DNA from: Burkholderiaceae bacterium
GTDB taxonomy: Bacteria; Pseudomonadota; Gammaproteobacteria; Burkholderiales; Burkholderiaceae_B
DNA length: 64,000 bases
NCBI GenBank assembly: GCA_023653055.1
Contig: JAMNXR010000008.1
Location: 68,733-132,732 of the forward strand
Direction: 5' to 3'
In this document: positions 1 through 9,298 of the stretch, piece after piece
Layout of the letters: each line of letters starts with the position of its first letter
Numbering within the stretch: position 1 is the first letter of the stretch
Notes under the pieces: generated by a model
What the model was told of the DNA's origin: nothing
Database searches by the model: none
The model's input: the letters and a program-made list of their open reading frames with translations, nothing else
Made by a program: the position numbers and the translations under genes

Positions 1-1
1 G

Positions 2-259
2 GGGACGCTGCTCGGCGTTGTGGGTGGCATCTCCATTGCCTTTAATGTTGATGTACTGGTACCTGCAATCGAAAGATTAATTGGTGCGCAGTTTTTACCG
101 AGAGAGATTTACTTTATTAGTGCGCTACCTTCTGACCCACGCATGGCTGACATTACAACCATTGGTGTGACCTCGCTGGTGATGTCGCTATTGGCTACGC
201 TTTACCCGAGCTGGCGCGCCTCTCGTCTGCAACCTGCAGAGGTTCTCCGTCATGACTGA
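2..259 (+). CDS. lolC: LolC/LolE-family lipoprotein-releasing ABC permease, C-terminal fragment (5' truncated by window edge)
   Basis: C-terminus [21 protein letters not shown] typical of LolC/E; overlaps the following LolD-type ATPase start. Confidence 0.85.
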   Translation, partial: GTLLGVVGGISIAFNVDVLVPAIERLIGAQFLPREIYFISALPSDPRMADITTIGVTSLVMSLLATLYPSWRASRLQPAEVLRHD

Positions 260-947
260 TCAGTCTGTCGATTTTGCTTTACAGGCTAAAGGCCTTTGCA
301 AATATTATGACGACGGTAATACACGCATCGATGTGTTGCGTGAGGTCACTCTTGACATTAAACGCGGCGAACTCGTAGCGGTTATCGGTGCGTCTGGTTC
401 TGGTAAAAGCACCTTATTACATGCCTTAGGTCTGTTAGATTTACCTACTTCTGGCACGATTCGCGTCGCAGGACAGCCATCCGAAGGTTTGTCTGAGTCT
501 GCCCGCAGTCGCTTACGCAATCGTGAACTGGGTTTTGTTTATCAGTTTCATCATTTGCTACCTGAATTCACTGCGCTTGATAATGTCGCAATGCCTTTGA
601 TTGTGCGTCGTGACAGCCGTGATAGTGCGCGTGCTGAGGCACTGAAAGTATTAGAGCTTGTCGGCCTTTCTGCGCGCACAACCCATTATCCTGGCCAGCT
701 TTCAGGCGGGGAGCGACAACGGGTTGCACTTGCACGCGCGTTAGTGACCCGTCCAGCTTGCGTATTGGCGGATGAACCGACAGGCAATCTGGATCGTCAC
801 ACCGCACAGCAGATGTTCAAGCTTCTCAAGCAAGTCAATGCGGAGTCTCGGACCGCATTTCTGATCGTGACGCACGATCCTGAGCTTGCAGCGTTGGCGG
901 ATCGACGCCTCTATATGGATGCTGGGCGACTGGTCGATGCGCCTTGA
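252..947 (+). CDS. lolD: Lipoprotein-releasing ABC transporter ATP-binding protein
   Basis: Walker [10 protein letters not shown], signature [15 protein letters not shown], Walker [12 protein letters not shown]; directly after LolC/E permease. Confidence 0.92.
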   Translation: MTDQSVDFALQAKGLCKYYDDGNTRIDVLREVTLDIKRGELVAVIGASGSGKSTLLHALGLLDLPTSGTIRVAGQPSEGLSESARSRLRNRELGFVYQFHHLLPEFTALDNVAMPLIVRRDSRDSARAEALKVLELVGLSARTTHYPGQLSGGERQRVALARALVTRPACVLADEPTGNLDRHTAQQMFKLLKQVNAESRTAFLIVTHDPELAALADRRLYMDAGRLVDAP

Positions 948-1743
948 TACACATTGCCATCTTGATGCATCAGAGTTCGACGTAGATCGAGGTGCCGTGA
1001 TTGCGCGTGCGCAACAAGAAAATATTCAGGCCATTGTGATTCCCGCCGTAGATGCAGGAAACTTTGAGCGCGTACGTGCATTGGCGCATACATTTGATCA
1101 AGGGTTCTATGCATTGGGTATTCATCCAATGTGCGTACGACACGCTTCAGAGCAAGACTTACAATTGCTACATACCTTGCTGACTCGATATCGCGATGAT
1201 CCAAAATTAGTTGCTGTCGGTGAAATTGGGCTCGATTTTTTTATACCTGAAATCGCTCAGGGTGCCCCACGACAGAAACAAGAATTCTTTTATGAAGCAC
1301 AGCTGGCGTTTGCTTGTGAGTTTGATTTACCGGTGCTGCTGCATATCAGACGTTCTCAAGACATTGTGCTCAAGCACTTACGACGGAGTCAGGTTCGGGG
1401 GGGTATTGCGCATGCCTTTAATGGCAGCATGCAACAGGCAACTCAGTTTGTAGAAAGGGGCTTTGCATTGGGCATAGGTGGTGCGATGACGTATACCCGA
1501 GCCTTACAAATTCGACGTTTGGCAGTTGAGCTTCCGCTAAGTGCTCTGGTGCTCGAAACGGATTCTCCCGACATTGCTCCAGCTTGGTGCCATGACAATC
1601 GGCGCAATGAGCCGAGCCAAGTCGCGGAGATTGCAAGAACACTTGCCTCACTCAGAGGCTTGACTGAAACTGAACTACTTGAGGGAACTGCTCAAACAGC
1701 ACTAAGCGTCCTGCCTAGGCTGGCAGGACGTATAGTGAACTAA
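937..1743 (+). CDS. tatD: TatD family metal-dependent DNase/hydrolase
   Basis: Start [10 protein letters not shown] (ATG at 937), GEIGLDF, LETDSPDIAP motifs. Confidence 0.9.
   Translation: MRLDTHCHLDASEFDVDRGAVIARAQQENIQAIVIPAVDAGNFERVRALAHTFDQGFYALGIHPMCVRHASEQDLQLLHTLLTRYRDDPKLVAVGEIGLDFFIPEIAQGAPRQKQEFFYEAQLAFACEFDLPVLLHIRRSQDIVLKHLRRSQVRGGIAHAFNGSMQQATQFVERGFALGIGGAMTYTRALQIRRLAVELPLSALVLETDSPDIAPAWCHDNRRNEPSQVAEIARTLASLRGLTETELLEGTAQTALSVLPRLAGRIVN
1707..1730. repeat. Perfect 9-bp hairpin CGTCCTGCC-TAGGCT-GGCAGGACG at the 3' end of tatD
   Basis: Direct reading; lies 13 nt before the tatD ORF end. Confidence 0.8.
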
Positions 1744-1787
1744 TAAATACATAAAGCACATGTCTAGCAAACTGTGGATGATAAAAA

Positions 1788-2237
1788 TCAGCTAGATTGC
1801 GCACCGTTTTGATGTTTACAGCCACTTTTACGTTCGGGCAATGTGATGCCTTTTTCTTTTGCACGCTTTTCCATTTCTGTTCGCATGCTCACACGAATGG
1901 CCTTGCGTTCTTCTGGGGTTTGAGCCGCTTGCATTTTTGCGCGCATTTCAGTGCGCTCTTCGGGTGTCATCAGTTTGCTCATTTCTGAGCCCTGGCCGTG
2001 TTTTCCGTGTTGCTTGCCTTGGCTCATTCCGTGCCCTTTGCCATGTTGCATGCCAGGACTCATGCCGTCGTTTAGAGTTTTGTTGGATTCTGCTGTAGGT
2101 GAGCTTGCGGATACGGATGGCGTTGTTTCAGTAGATTGCGGGGTGGACGACTGCGCCTGGGCCGAAGCGAATACCAGTGATAAGCCTAATGTTGCCAAGA
2201 TCGTCGTTGCGAGGCTGCGTGAGCTTTTCATGATCAA
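1788..2237 (-). CDS. Small secreted Met/His/Gly/Lys-rich protein with Spy/LTXXQ-like TPEER segments, possible periplasmic metal binder
   Basis: Signal peptide ending ASAQAQ; low-complexity GMSPGMQHGKGHGMSQGKQHGKHGQGSEM; two TPEER segments. Confidence 0.75.
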   Translation of the reverse strand: MIMKSSRSLATTILATLGLSLVFASAQAQSSTPQSTETTPSVSASSPTAESNKTLNDGMSPGMQHGKGHGMSQGKQHGKHGQGSEMSKLMTPEERTEMRAKMQAAQTPEERKAIRVSMRTEMEKRAKEKGITLPERKSGCKHQNGAQSS

Positions 2238-2413
2238 TTCCCTATCAAAGTAAAGTTGCCGCCATCACTCAATCAGTGCAGCGGATAAGTCACATTGAAT
2301 CAGTTCAGACGCTATTTTTTATGTCGGAATACATTGTTTTTGTAATGTTAAGTGACAATGCGTGAATTTGATACATTGCAATACAATTTAGATATGAGGA
2401 CTTCTGTTCACCA

Positions 2414-3157
2414 GTGGGTTACACAGGCATGATGGATGTTATGGATCATATTCTCATCGTTGACGACGATCGCGACATCAGAGACCTGTTGAGCGAGTAT
2501 TTGCAAAAGCAGGGCTATCGGACTTCGTTAGCCGCAGATGGACGCGCGATGCGTGCTGTACTTTCTCGGAGTGAACCTGCACTGATCGTATTGGATCTCA
2601 TGTTGCCAGGCGAGGATGGGTTGACTTTGTGTCGTGAGGTGAGGGCGCATTCTGATATCCCCATCATCATGTTGACCGCTAGAGGCGAGGAAGTAGACCG
2701 AATCGTTGGCTTAGAGATGGGTGCTGATGATTATCTTTCCAAGCCATTTAGCCCTAGAGAACTCGTTGCCCGCATAAAAAGTATCCTCAGGCGAACACGT
2801 GCCTTACCCTCAAACCTTAAGCCTGATCGCGTCAAACTGTTGCGTTTTGCAGGATGGGCACTCGACGTTGCTACCCGAAATTTACGCTCTCCTGAGGGCG
2901 TTTCGATTGCCTTGAGCGGAACCGACTTTAAATTATTACGGATATTTCTTGACCATCCCAACCGGGTACTGACCCGCGACCAATTAATAGATATGACTCA
3001 GTCACGTGATGCGGGCCCCTTCGATCGCAGTATTGATTTGCAAGTAAGCAGGCTCAGACGAAGACTCAATGACAACCCTAAAGAACCCTCGATTATCAAA
3101 ACATCGCGTGGCGAAGGTTATGTGTTGGCTGCTGAAGTTGTATCGGAAAACGCATGA
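2414..3157 (+). CDS. OmpR-family response regulator (alternative start at 2441)
   Basis: Receiver ILIVDDDRDIRDLL, LDLMLPGEDG, K in YLSKPFSPREL; winged-helix C-terminus QVSRLRRRLNDNP. Confidence 0.92.
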   Translation: MGYTGMMDVMDHILIVDDDRDIRDLLSEYLQKQGYRTSLAADGRAMRAVLSRSEPALIVLDLMLPGEDGLTLCREVRAHSDIPIIMLTARGEEVDRIVGLEMGADDYLSKPFSPRELVARIKSILRRTRALPSNLKPDRVKLLRFAGWALDVATRNLRSPEGVSIALSGTDFKLLRIFLDHPNRVLTRDQLIDMTQSRDAGPFDRSIDLQVSRLRRRLNDNPKEPSIIKTSRGEGYVLAAEVVSENA

Positions 3158-4515
3158 GATTTTATCCACGCTCCCTTTTTGGTCGCTTGATCATCGTTTT
3201 TTTAGTCGGACTTATTGTGGCTCAGGGAGTGAGTCTAATGATTGTCCTGCAGGATAGAGGAGAGTTCTTATCAAGAACAAGCGGTGTTCAATCTGTCCGT
3301 CGCATTGCGGATACCGTAATTTTATTTGATACGGCGAGTATGTCTGAGCGCGAACGGCTAGTCAAACTGCTGAGCGCTCCTTCAATGCGGATTATCATTA
3401 CACCCGAATTGACGCGTATGCCGAGTACAAGTGCGTTTCGAGAGAAAAATGATTCACCCCAAGTTGTTTTATTTACAACGATTCTTCAAAGAATTTTAGG
3501 TCGTGAACGAGAAATGCGTTTGTTTGTCCTCGATCCCCAGCAAGGTGAGCACATCGGACATCATCGGGGTCGACTGCATTCATCCATCTACGCACAAATT
3601 CGCTTGCGCGATGGACCATGGGTCGTTTTTGACTCACAGCTTCAGCCTGAGGCTTGGACATGGCCATATAGAGCTCTTTTAAGTGCGTTGGTATTGATTG
3701 TTGCTGTTGTGTTGCTTGCTATCTTTGGTGTCCGTTGGGTTACCAGGCCTCTAAAACACTTTGCTGCCGCAGCGACTGAGCTTGGTAAAAATATCAATCG
3801 CCCGCCGCTAGCTGAGACTGGACCTCTAGAAGTCATTCAAGCATCGAGAGCGCTTAATGGTATGCAAACACGTTTATCACGCTACTTAAACGATCGCACT
3901 CGCATTCTTGCCGCAATGTCGCATGACCTCAAAACACCCATTACACGAATGCGCTTGAGGGCAGAGTTGCTTGATGATGAAAAGATCAAAGAAAAATTCA
4001 CACGTGATTTATCTGAACTTGAAGCGATGGTCACTGGCACATTGGATTTTATGAGGGGTATTGAAACAGGTGAGGTGATACAACCCCTTGATATCAATGC
4101 TTTGCTTGAAAGCATACAAGACGATGCGCGTGAATCTGGTCAATCGATTAGCATTACCGGTCGTGCCTCAATGCCTTATTTGTGTCGGCCGCAGGCGATA
4201 AAAAGATGTCTTTCTAACTTGCTAGAAAATGCCATTAAGTACGGAAGTTCGGCTCAAGTACAAGTCATGCAATTGCCCGCCTCTCTTCACATCATCATTT
4301 CTGATCAGGGTCCTGGCGTTCCTGCAGATCAACTTGAACGGTTATTCGATCCTTTTTATCGCTTGGAATCTTCACGTAATCGCGATCACGGTGGGACAGG
4401 ATTAGGCTTAACGATTGCTCGGAGTATTGCTGAACAGCATGGTGGCACATTGACGCTGAAAAACGGTTTTCGACAAGGGCTCGAGTGCCACCTCGATCTG
4501 CCTATCAGCACGTAG
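3154..4515 (+). CDS. EnvZ-like sensor histidine kinase
   Basis: Two TM segments, HAMP region, MSHDLKTPITRMRLRAELL (HisKA), NLLENAIKYG, DQGPGVP, GGTGLGLTIARSI; ATGA overlap with the response regulator. Confidence 0.92.
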   Translation: MRFYPRSLFGRLIIVFLVGLIVAQGVSLMIVLQDRGEFLSRTSGVQSVRRIADTVILFDTASMSERERLVKLLSAPSMRIIITPELTRMPSTSAFREKNDSPQVVLFTTILQRILGREREMRLFVLDPQQGEHIGHHRGRLHSSIYAQIRLRDGPWVVFDSQLQPEAWTWPYRALLSALVLIVAVVLLAIFGVRWVTRPLKHFAAAATELGKNINRPPLAETGPLEVIQASRALNGMQTRLSRYLNDRTRILAAMSHDLKTPITRMRLRAELLDDEKIKEKFTRDLSELEAMVTGTLDFMRGIETGEVIQPLDINALLESIQDDARESGQSISITGRASMPYLCRPQAIKRCLSNLLENAIKYGSSAQVQVMQLPASLHIIISDQGPGVPADQLERLFDPFYRLESSRNRDHGGTGLGLTIARSIAEQHGGTLTLKNGFRQGLECHLDLPIST

Positions 4516-4598
4516 TTTTACGATTGGTTCAAACCGTTCACACACCAGTGACATTTAGCTCAAGACGAATCACTATTGCGTGTTTCGTCGAGGTGTAG

Positions 4599-7139
4599 AT
4601 GGGTAGGTTGATTGCGCTATCAATCGTCGCAGCAAGTGTATTTATACAGACTCTCGCACACTTACCGCAATGGTTTGATTTGCTCGGTCTATTTGTCATT
4701 GTTTGTCTCGCATGGATATTTTTTTATTGTTGTTCCTGGCTGAGCGTCGTACAGAACAAACCGCTGGTCAATCAAAGCATTCGTTATTTCAAGCGTGTAA
4801 TTCTATTAATTTTAGTATTTACGCTCTCATTAGCGTGGTCAACATGGCGAGCGCAAATACGGATGGCGGATCGGCTCTCCTCAGAGCATGAAAATGTCGT
4901 TTCTCGCATTCAGTTCGAAATCACTGGGATGGTTCAAGATCAAGGTGATAGCTTGAGATTTGAGGTCCAGGTCTTACCAATTCAAGCGTCAGGAGAACGT
5001 CCTCAAGGTATCCCTCGTCATATTCAAGTTGTGTGGCGAAAAGCAGATGCGGAGAAGACGCCCCATGGTATTCGTCCAGGTCAGACTTGGCGCGCCGCCC
5101 TAATTTTTCGCCAGCCACGTGGGACGTTAAATCCTCATAGTTTTGATTATGAAGCCCATTTATTCAGCCGTAATATCCGCGCAATAGGACGCGTGCGTGG
5201 AAAGCCCGTTTTAATGAGTGAAGCCCCATTTTCTTCGATGCAAGTTATGGTCTCCGGTGCACGACAATACTTGCGTCAATCCATGCGAGAACATGTAGGC
5301 GATATGACCTTTGGTGCCGTGTTGATTGCCTTGGCGATCGGTGACCAAGATAGCGTTAAAGCCGAGCATTGGGAGATCTTTAATAAGACCGGTATTACGC
5401 ATCTGGTCTCCATAAGCGGTTCACATGTCACGATGTTGGCAGCTTTTGGCGGCTTGTCGATGCTTTGGCTATGGAAGCGTTTGCGTTGGCGTAGGCAGGC
5501 TGCTGCAGAATGGATTCCTGCAAAAGTAGTAGCGGGTATTGCAGCGTTATGTATTGCTTGGCTGTATTGCTTGTTGGCAGGATGGGGTGTGCCTGCTAGG
5601 CGTACATTTTTCATGCTTTTTGTTTCAGGTTTAGTGATGTTGAGCCGTTTGCCGATTTCAGCCTCCAGTGTCCTGTGCTTGGCCGCTGCGATCGTGACGC
5701 TGATTGATCCTTGGTCACCCGTTGCGACGGGGTTTTGGCTTTCGTTTGGTGCGGTGGCTGTGTTGTTTTATGTCGGATCGCAAATGCAAGTGGTCCGAAA
5801 TGATGCGATGACGTTCAGTCACCGTGGCTGGAATATATTGAAAGCATCTGCGCGATTACAGTGGATCATAACCCTTGCAATGCTACCTGCGCTCGCCTAT
5901 TTATTTCAACAAGTTTCTTTGACCTCTCCATTTGCTAATGCAATTGCAATTCCTGTGATTACCTTTGTTGTGACCCCACTTGCCTTGTTAATGGCTCTTG
6001 TCGCACTCATTCCAGGTTTAGACGCTGTGTCAGCGTGGATCGCTTGGTTTGCACATTTGGCGCTAGACTGGACAATGGTACCCGTCACTTGGCTGGCTTT
6101 TGTGCCAAGTGCCTCGCTGACCGTTGCCGCAATGCCTATTTGGTGTTTATTACTTTCTTTAGTTGGAATTGTCTGGGCCTTGCAGCCTCCTGGTGTGCCT
6201 GTGCGTTGGGTAGGTTGGACCATGTTATTACCTGCCTTGACTTGGCAGCCGCAAGCATTATCAGTGGGTGCTTGGCAATTGACCGCTTTAGATGTCGGTC
6301 AAGGGGGTGCAATCATTGTGCGTACCAAGCGACACACCTTGCTCTTTGATGCAGGACCTCGACTGGGTATCAGCGATGCCGGTCAACGCGTCATTGCACC
6401 CGTGCTCCGTGCATTGGGTGTCAGGCATATTGATACCCTGGTGATTTCTCATCCTGATATTGATCACGCGGGCGGTCTACCAGGCTTATTGCGTGAGATG
6501 CCGGTATCAGCAGCCTATACAAGTTTCGACCTCAACCAATTTTTAAAACATACTCAACACGTACTTAAGCTTGCTTCACCGATTGTTCGACCGAACAAAC
6601 GTTTTGATTGCGAAGCTGGGTTAAGTTGGTCGTGGGATAACGTGAGGTTTACTTTTTTGCATCCTATTGTGACGAATATGCTAGTCGAGGGCTTAATACA
6701 GAAAAAACACAGCAAGAATAAAATTAAATCAAATGCGCGAAGTTGCGTGCTTTATATACAAGGTACGCATCATTCAGCCTTATTGCCAGGGGATATTGGC
6801 ATCAAGGAAGAGCATGAACTATTAGACCGTCATGTGTTTCATAACGCTGGAGCACCTATTCGTGCCGATGTTGTCCTCGTCGCGCATCATGGGTCAACAA
6901 GCTCTTCTTCTGAACGTTTTATTTCACAATTGGGTACGCTTCATGCGATCGCCCAAGTTGGATATCTCAATCGCTTTTCTCATCCTGCACCGGAGGTCGA
7001 ACAAAGATGGAAATCTACGCTGGCTGCTTTTTGGCGTACGGATCGCGATGGCGCTGTGACGGCCGAATCAAGTGAAAGTGGGATGCAAGTGTTTTCCCAA
7101 GCGCATCAGCGGCAGAGGTATTGGCATCAAAGAAATTGA
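4599..7139 (+). CDS. comEC: DNA internalization-related competence protein ComEC/Rec2
   Basis: 846 aa multi-TM; HLVSISGSHVTML and competence domain; C-terminal metallo-beta-lactamase-like LTALDVGQGGAIIVRT, VISHPDIDHAGG, LVAHHGS. Confidence 0.92.
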   Translation: MGRLIALSIVAASVFIQTLAHLPQWFDLLGLFVIVCLAWIFFYCCSWLSVVQNKPLVNQSIRYFKRVILLILVFTLSLAWSTWRAQIRMADRLSSEHENVVSRIQFEITGMVQDQGDSLRFEVQVLPIQASGERPQGIPRHIQVVWRKADAEKTPHGIRPGQTWRAALIFRQPRGTLNPHSFDYEAHLFSRNIRAIGRVRGKPVLMSEAPFSSMQVMVSGARQYLRQSMREHVGDMTFGAVLIALAIGDQDSVKAEHWEIFNKTGITHLVSISGSHVTMLAAFGGLSMLWLWKRLRWRRQAAAEWIPAKVVAGIAALCIAWLYCLLAGWGVPARRTFFMLFVSGLVMLSRLPISASSVLCLAAAIVTLIDPWSPVATGFWLSFGAVAVLFYVGSQMQVVRNDAMTFSHRGWNILKASARLQWIITLAMLPALAYLFQQVSLTSPFANAIAIPVITFVVTPLALLMALVALIPGLDAVSAWIAWFAHLALDWTMVPVTWLAFVPSASLTVAAMPIWCLLLSLVGIVWALQPPGVPVRWVGWTMLLPALTWQPQALSVGAWQLTALDVGQGGAIIVRTKRHTLLFDAGPRLGISDAGQRVIAPVLRALGVRHIDTLVISHPDIDHAGGLPGLLREMPVSAAYTSFDLNQFLKHTQHVLKLASPIVRPNKRFDCEAGLSWSWDNVRFTFLHPIVTNMLVEGLIQKKHSKNKIKSNARSCVLYIQGTHHSALLPGDIGIKEEHELLDRHVFHNAGAPIRADVVLVAHHGSTSSSSERFISQLGTLHAIAQVGYLNRFSHPAPEVEQRWKSTLAAFWRTDRDGAVTAESSESGMQVFSQAHQRQRYWHQRN

Positions 7140-7276
7140 GTACCGATCAAAATACTAATTTTTTATTAAGAACGTCAGTTTTTTGACAGAAAGTTGGAGT
7201 AAAGTTAATCAAAACTAAACCGACTCAAGTAATACTTTGTTAGGTTGTCATAGAAAAAAACTGAGGAGATTAAGAG

Positions 7277-8239
7277 ATGCAATTTGTAAAAATAGCCAAA
7301 ATCGCAAGTGTCATGTCCTTGGCCTTAATGGGTGCGACACCAGTCGTTGCTCAGGTCATTAGTGAAAAACCAGTTCAATACATCATTCCTTTTCCGCCCG
7401 GAGGTGAGTCTGACGTTGTCGCCCGCTTGCAGGCCGATATTTCAGCCAAGCAATTCAAGCAACCGATGGTTGTCATTAATCGTGCAGGAGCGGGTGGGGC
7501 CCTTGTTTGGAGTCAGTTAAATAACTATCCCAATGACGGCACCAACATCATTGGTGTCAATATTCCGCACATCATGTTGCAGCCTTTACAAGAAGGCACT
7601 CAGTACAAAACCAATGATATTAATTCAGTTTATTACTATCACTTTACGCCTGATGCGTTGATGGTATCAGCCGACAGTCCCTACAAAACCTACCAAGAGT
7701 TCATCGCCGCTGCCAAGAAAAATCCTGGCAAGATGACACTTGCTGGTTCTGCGCAATATTCTGCCAATCACATGGCAACCGAACGATTAAATAAACTAGC
7801 AGGTGTTAAGGTTGAATACGTACCCTTTAAAGGTACGGGCGACCTGATTTCCTCATTGATTGGTATGCACGTCGATGGTGCGATGGGTTATTTACCCTTG
7901 GCTATTCAGCAGAAAAGTCGAGTACGCACCTTAGCGGTAGCAACCGAAAAGCGTCATCCTGCGTTGCCTGACGTCCCAACATTCAAAGAGCTTGGGCTCA
8001 ATTGGGTAGATGGCGCCTACAGAGGCATTGCAATGCCAAAAAGCACACCGATCGAGACACAAAAGAAAATGTCTGACTACATGGCAAAGCTCAACGCAGA
8101 TCCCGCGACCAAAAAACGTTTAGAAGAGGGTGGTTTTGTTCTGGTGGATATTCCGCTCGATAAAATCCCCGCTTTCATGAAGGAAAAAGAGCCCTTGGTG
8201 ATGGAAGATGCGCGTAACGCTGGTATGTTGAAAAAATAA
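7277..8239 (+). CDS. Bug/TctC-family tripartite tricarboxylate transporter substrate-binding protein
   Basis: Signal peptide, PFPPGGESDVVAR, MVVINRAGAGGALVW, VPFKGTGDLISSLIG; strong RBS GAGGAG. Confidence 0.9.
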   Translation: MQFVKIAKIASVMSLALMGATPVVAQVISEKPVQYIIPFPPGGESDVVARLQADISAKQFKQPMVVINRAGAGGALVWSQLNNYPNDGTNIIGVNIPHIMLQPLQEGTQYKTNDINSVYYYHFTPDALMVSADSPYKTYQEFIAAAKKNPGKMTLAGSAQYSANHMATERLNKLAGVKVEYVPFKGTGDLISSLIGMHVDGAMGYLPLAIQQKSRVRTLAVATEKRHPALPDVPTFKELGLNWVDGAYRGIAMPKSTPIETQKKMSDYMAKLNADPATKKRLEEGGFVLVDIPLDKIPAFMKEKEPLVMEDARNAGMLKK

Positions 8240-8264
8240 GCCTTTGTTGCAATGCGGCATTAAG

Positions 8265-8321
8265 CCCGGGTCAGTACTACAATAAGACAAATGTTCGAGC
8301 GCTCGCTGGACAAGACCCGGG
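8265..8321. repeat. Inverted repeat CCCGGGTC-N41-GACCCGGG with inner palindrome CGAGCGCTCG in the leader of the alpha/beta hydrolase
   Basis: Direct reading; arms 8265-8272 and 8314-8321, inner palindrome 8296-8305. Confidence 0.75.
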
Positions 8322-8331
8322 AATACGCACC

Positions 8332-9294
8332 ATGTTGTTGCCACGATTGCATGCCGTCACTTGCAGTAGCCCTGCGGGGGTGCATCGCATGGCGTATCAC
8401 GAATGGGGCGACCCTGAAAATAATGAGATCGTTCTCTGTGTCCATGGTTTGACGAGAACAGGCCGGGACTTTGATGCATTAGCGAGAGAGTTGTCTGTTC
8501 GATATCGCGTCATTTGTCCCGATGTGGTCGGACGGGGTCTTTCGGACTGGTTATCTAATCCCTCTTTTTATGCGTTGCCCCAGTACGTTTCGGATATCGT
8601 CACGCTAATTGCGCGACTCCAGCCAGAACGTTTGCACTGGATAGGGACCTCGATGGGGGGACTCATGGGGTTACTGTATGCAGGTGCTTTAGCTCAGGCG
8701 CGTCTTTCTAGTGATATGTTGACGCCTGCACAGCGCCATACACGCTTACCCTCTACGCAATTACGCCTAGATTCGATTGTTTTAAATGACGTCGGTCCAC
8801 ATCTTGAGCCAGCGTCTTTGGCGCGCATTGGATTGTATGTAGGTGAAAAAGTCAGCTTTTCAAGTTTTGACCAAGCGGTTCAATATGTGCAAATGACATG
8901 TGAAAGTTTTGGCCCGCACACACCAGAGCAGTGGGCTAACCTCACCCGCCATGTTTATATTGAGCATGATGGCAACTGGGTGAAACACTATGATCTTTCT
9001 TTAGCCGAGCCCTTTAAGCAATTAACGCCTGAGATCGCAGCGCAGGGTGAGGCAACCCTTTGGGGAGCATTGGCTTCTATCCGTTCACCCATGCAAATTA
9101 TTCGCGGTCAGCTTTCTGATTTGCTGTCTGAACAAACCTGTCAGAAAATGTTACAGCTTCAGCCTCAAGCGCGATTGACACAAATTGCTGGCGTTGGGCA
9201 TGCACCTACCTTGATGGAGAACGACCAAATTAACGTCATCAAAGATTTTTTATACACTCAGGCTGAGCAAGACGCTCAAGCCTTTAGGTGCTAA
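8332..9294 (+). CDS. Alpha/beta hydrolase
   Basis: LCVHGLTRTGRDFDALA, nucleophile elbow GTSMGGLMG, terminal His VGHAPTLM. Confidence 0.85.
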   Translation: MLLPRLHAVTCSSPAGVHRMAYHEWGDPENNEIVLCVHGLTRTGRDFDALARELSVRYRVICPDVVGRGLSDWLSNPSFYALPQYVSDIVTLIARLQPERLHWIGTSMGGLMGLLYAGALAQARLSSDMLTPAQRHTRLPSTQLRLDSIVLNDVGPHLEPASLARIGLYVGEKVSFSSFDQAVQYVQMTCESFGPHTPEQWANLTRHVYIEHDGNWVKHYDLSLAEPFKQLTPEIAAQGEATLWGALASIRSPMQIIRGQLSDLLSEQTCQKMLQLQPQARLTQIAGVGHAPTLMENDQINVIKDFLYTQAEQDAQAFRC

Positions 9295-9298
9295 TACG

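Noticed and set aside
4546-4596. GACGAA/TTCGTC weak dyad after the histidine kinase
   Set aside because: Only 6 bp with long loop; not distinguishable from chance
4599-7139. comEC as evidence of natural competence
   Set aside because: comEC is widespread and on its own does not show competence; other competence genes are not in the window
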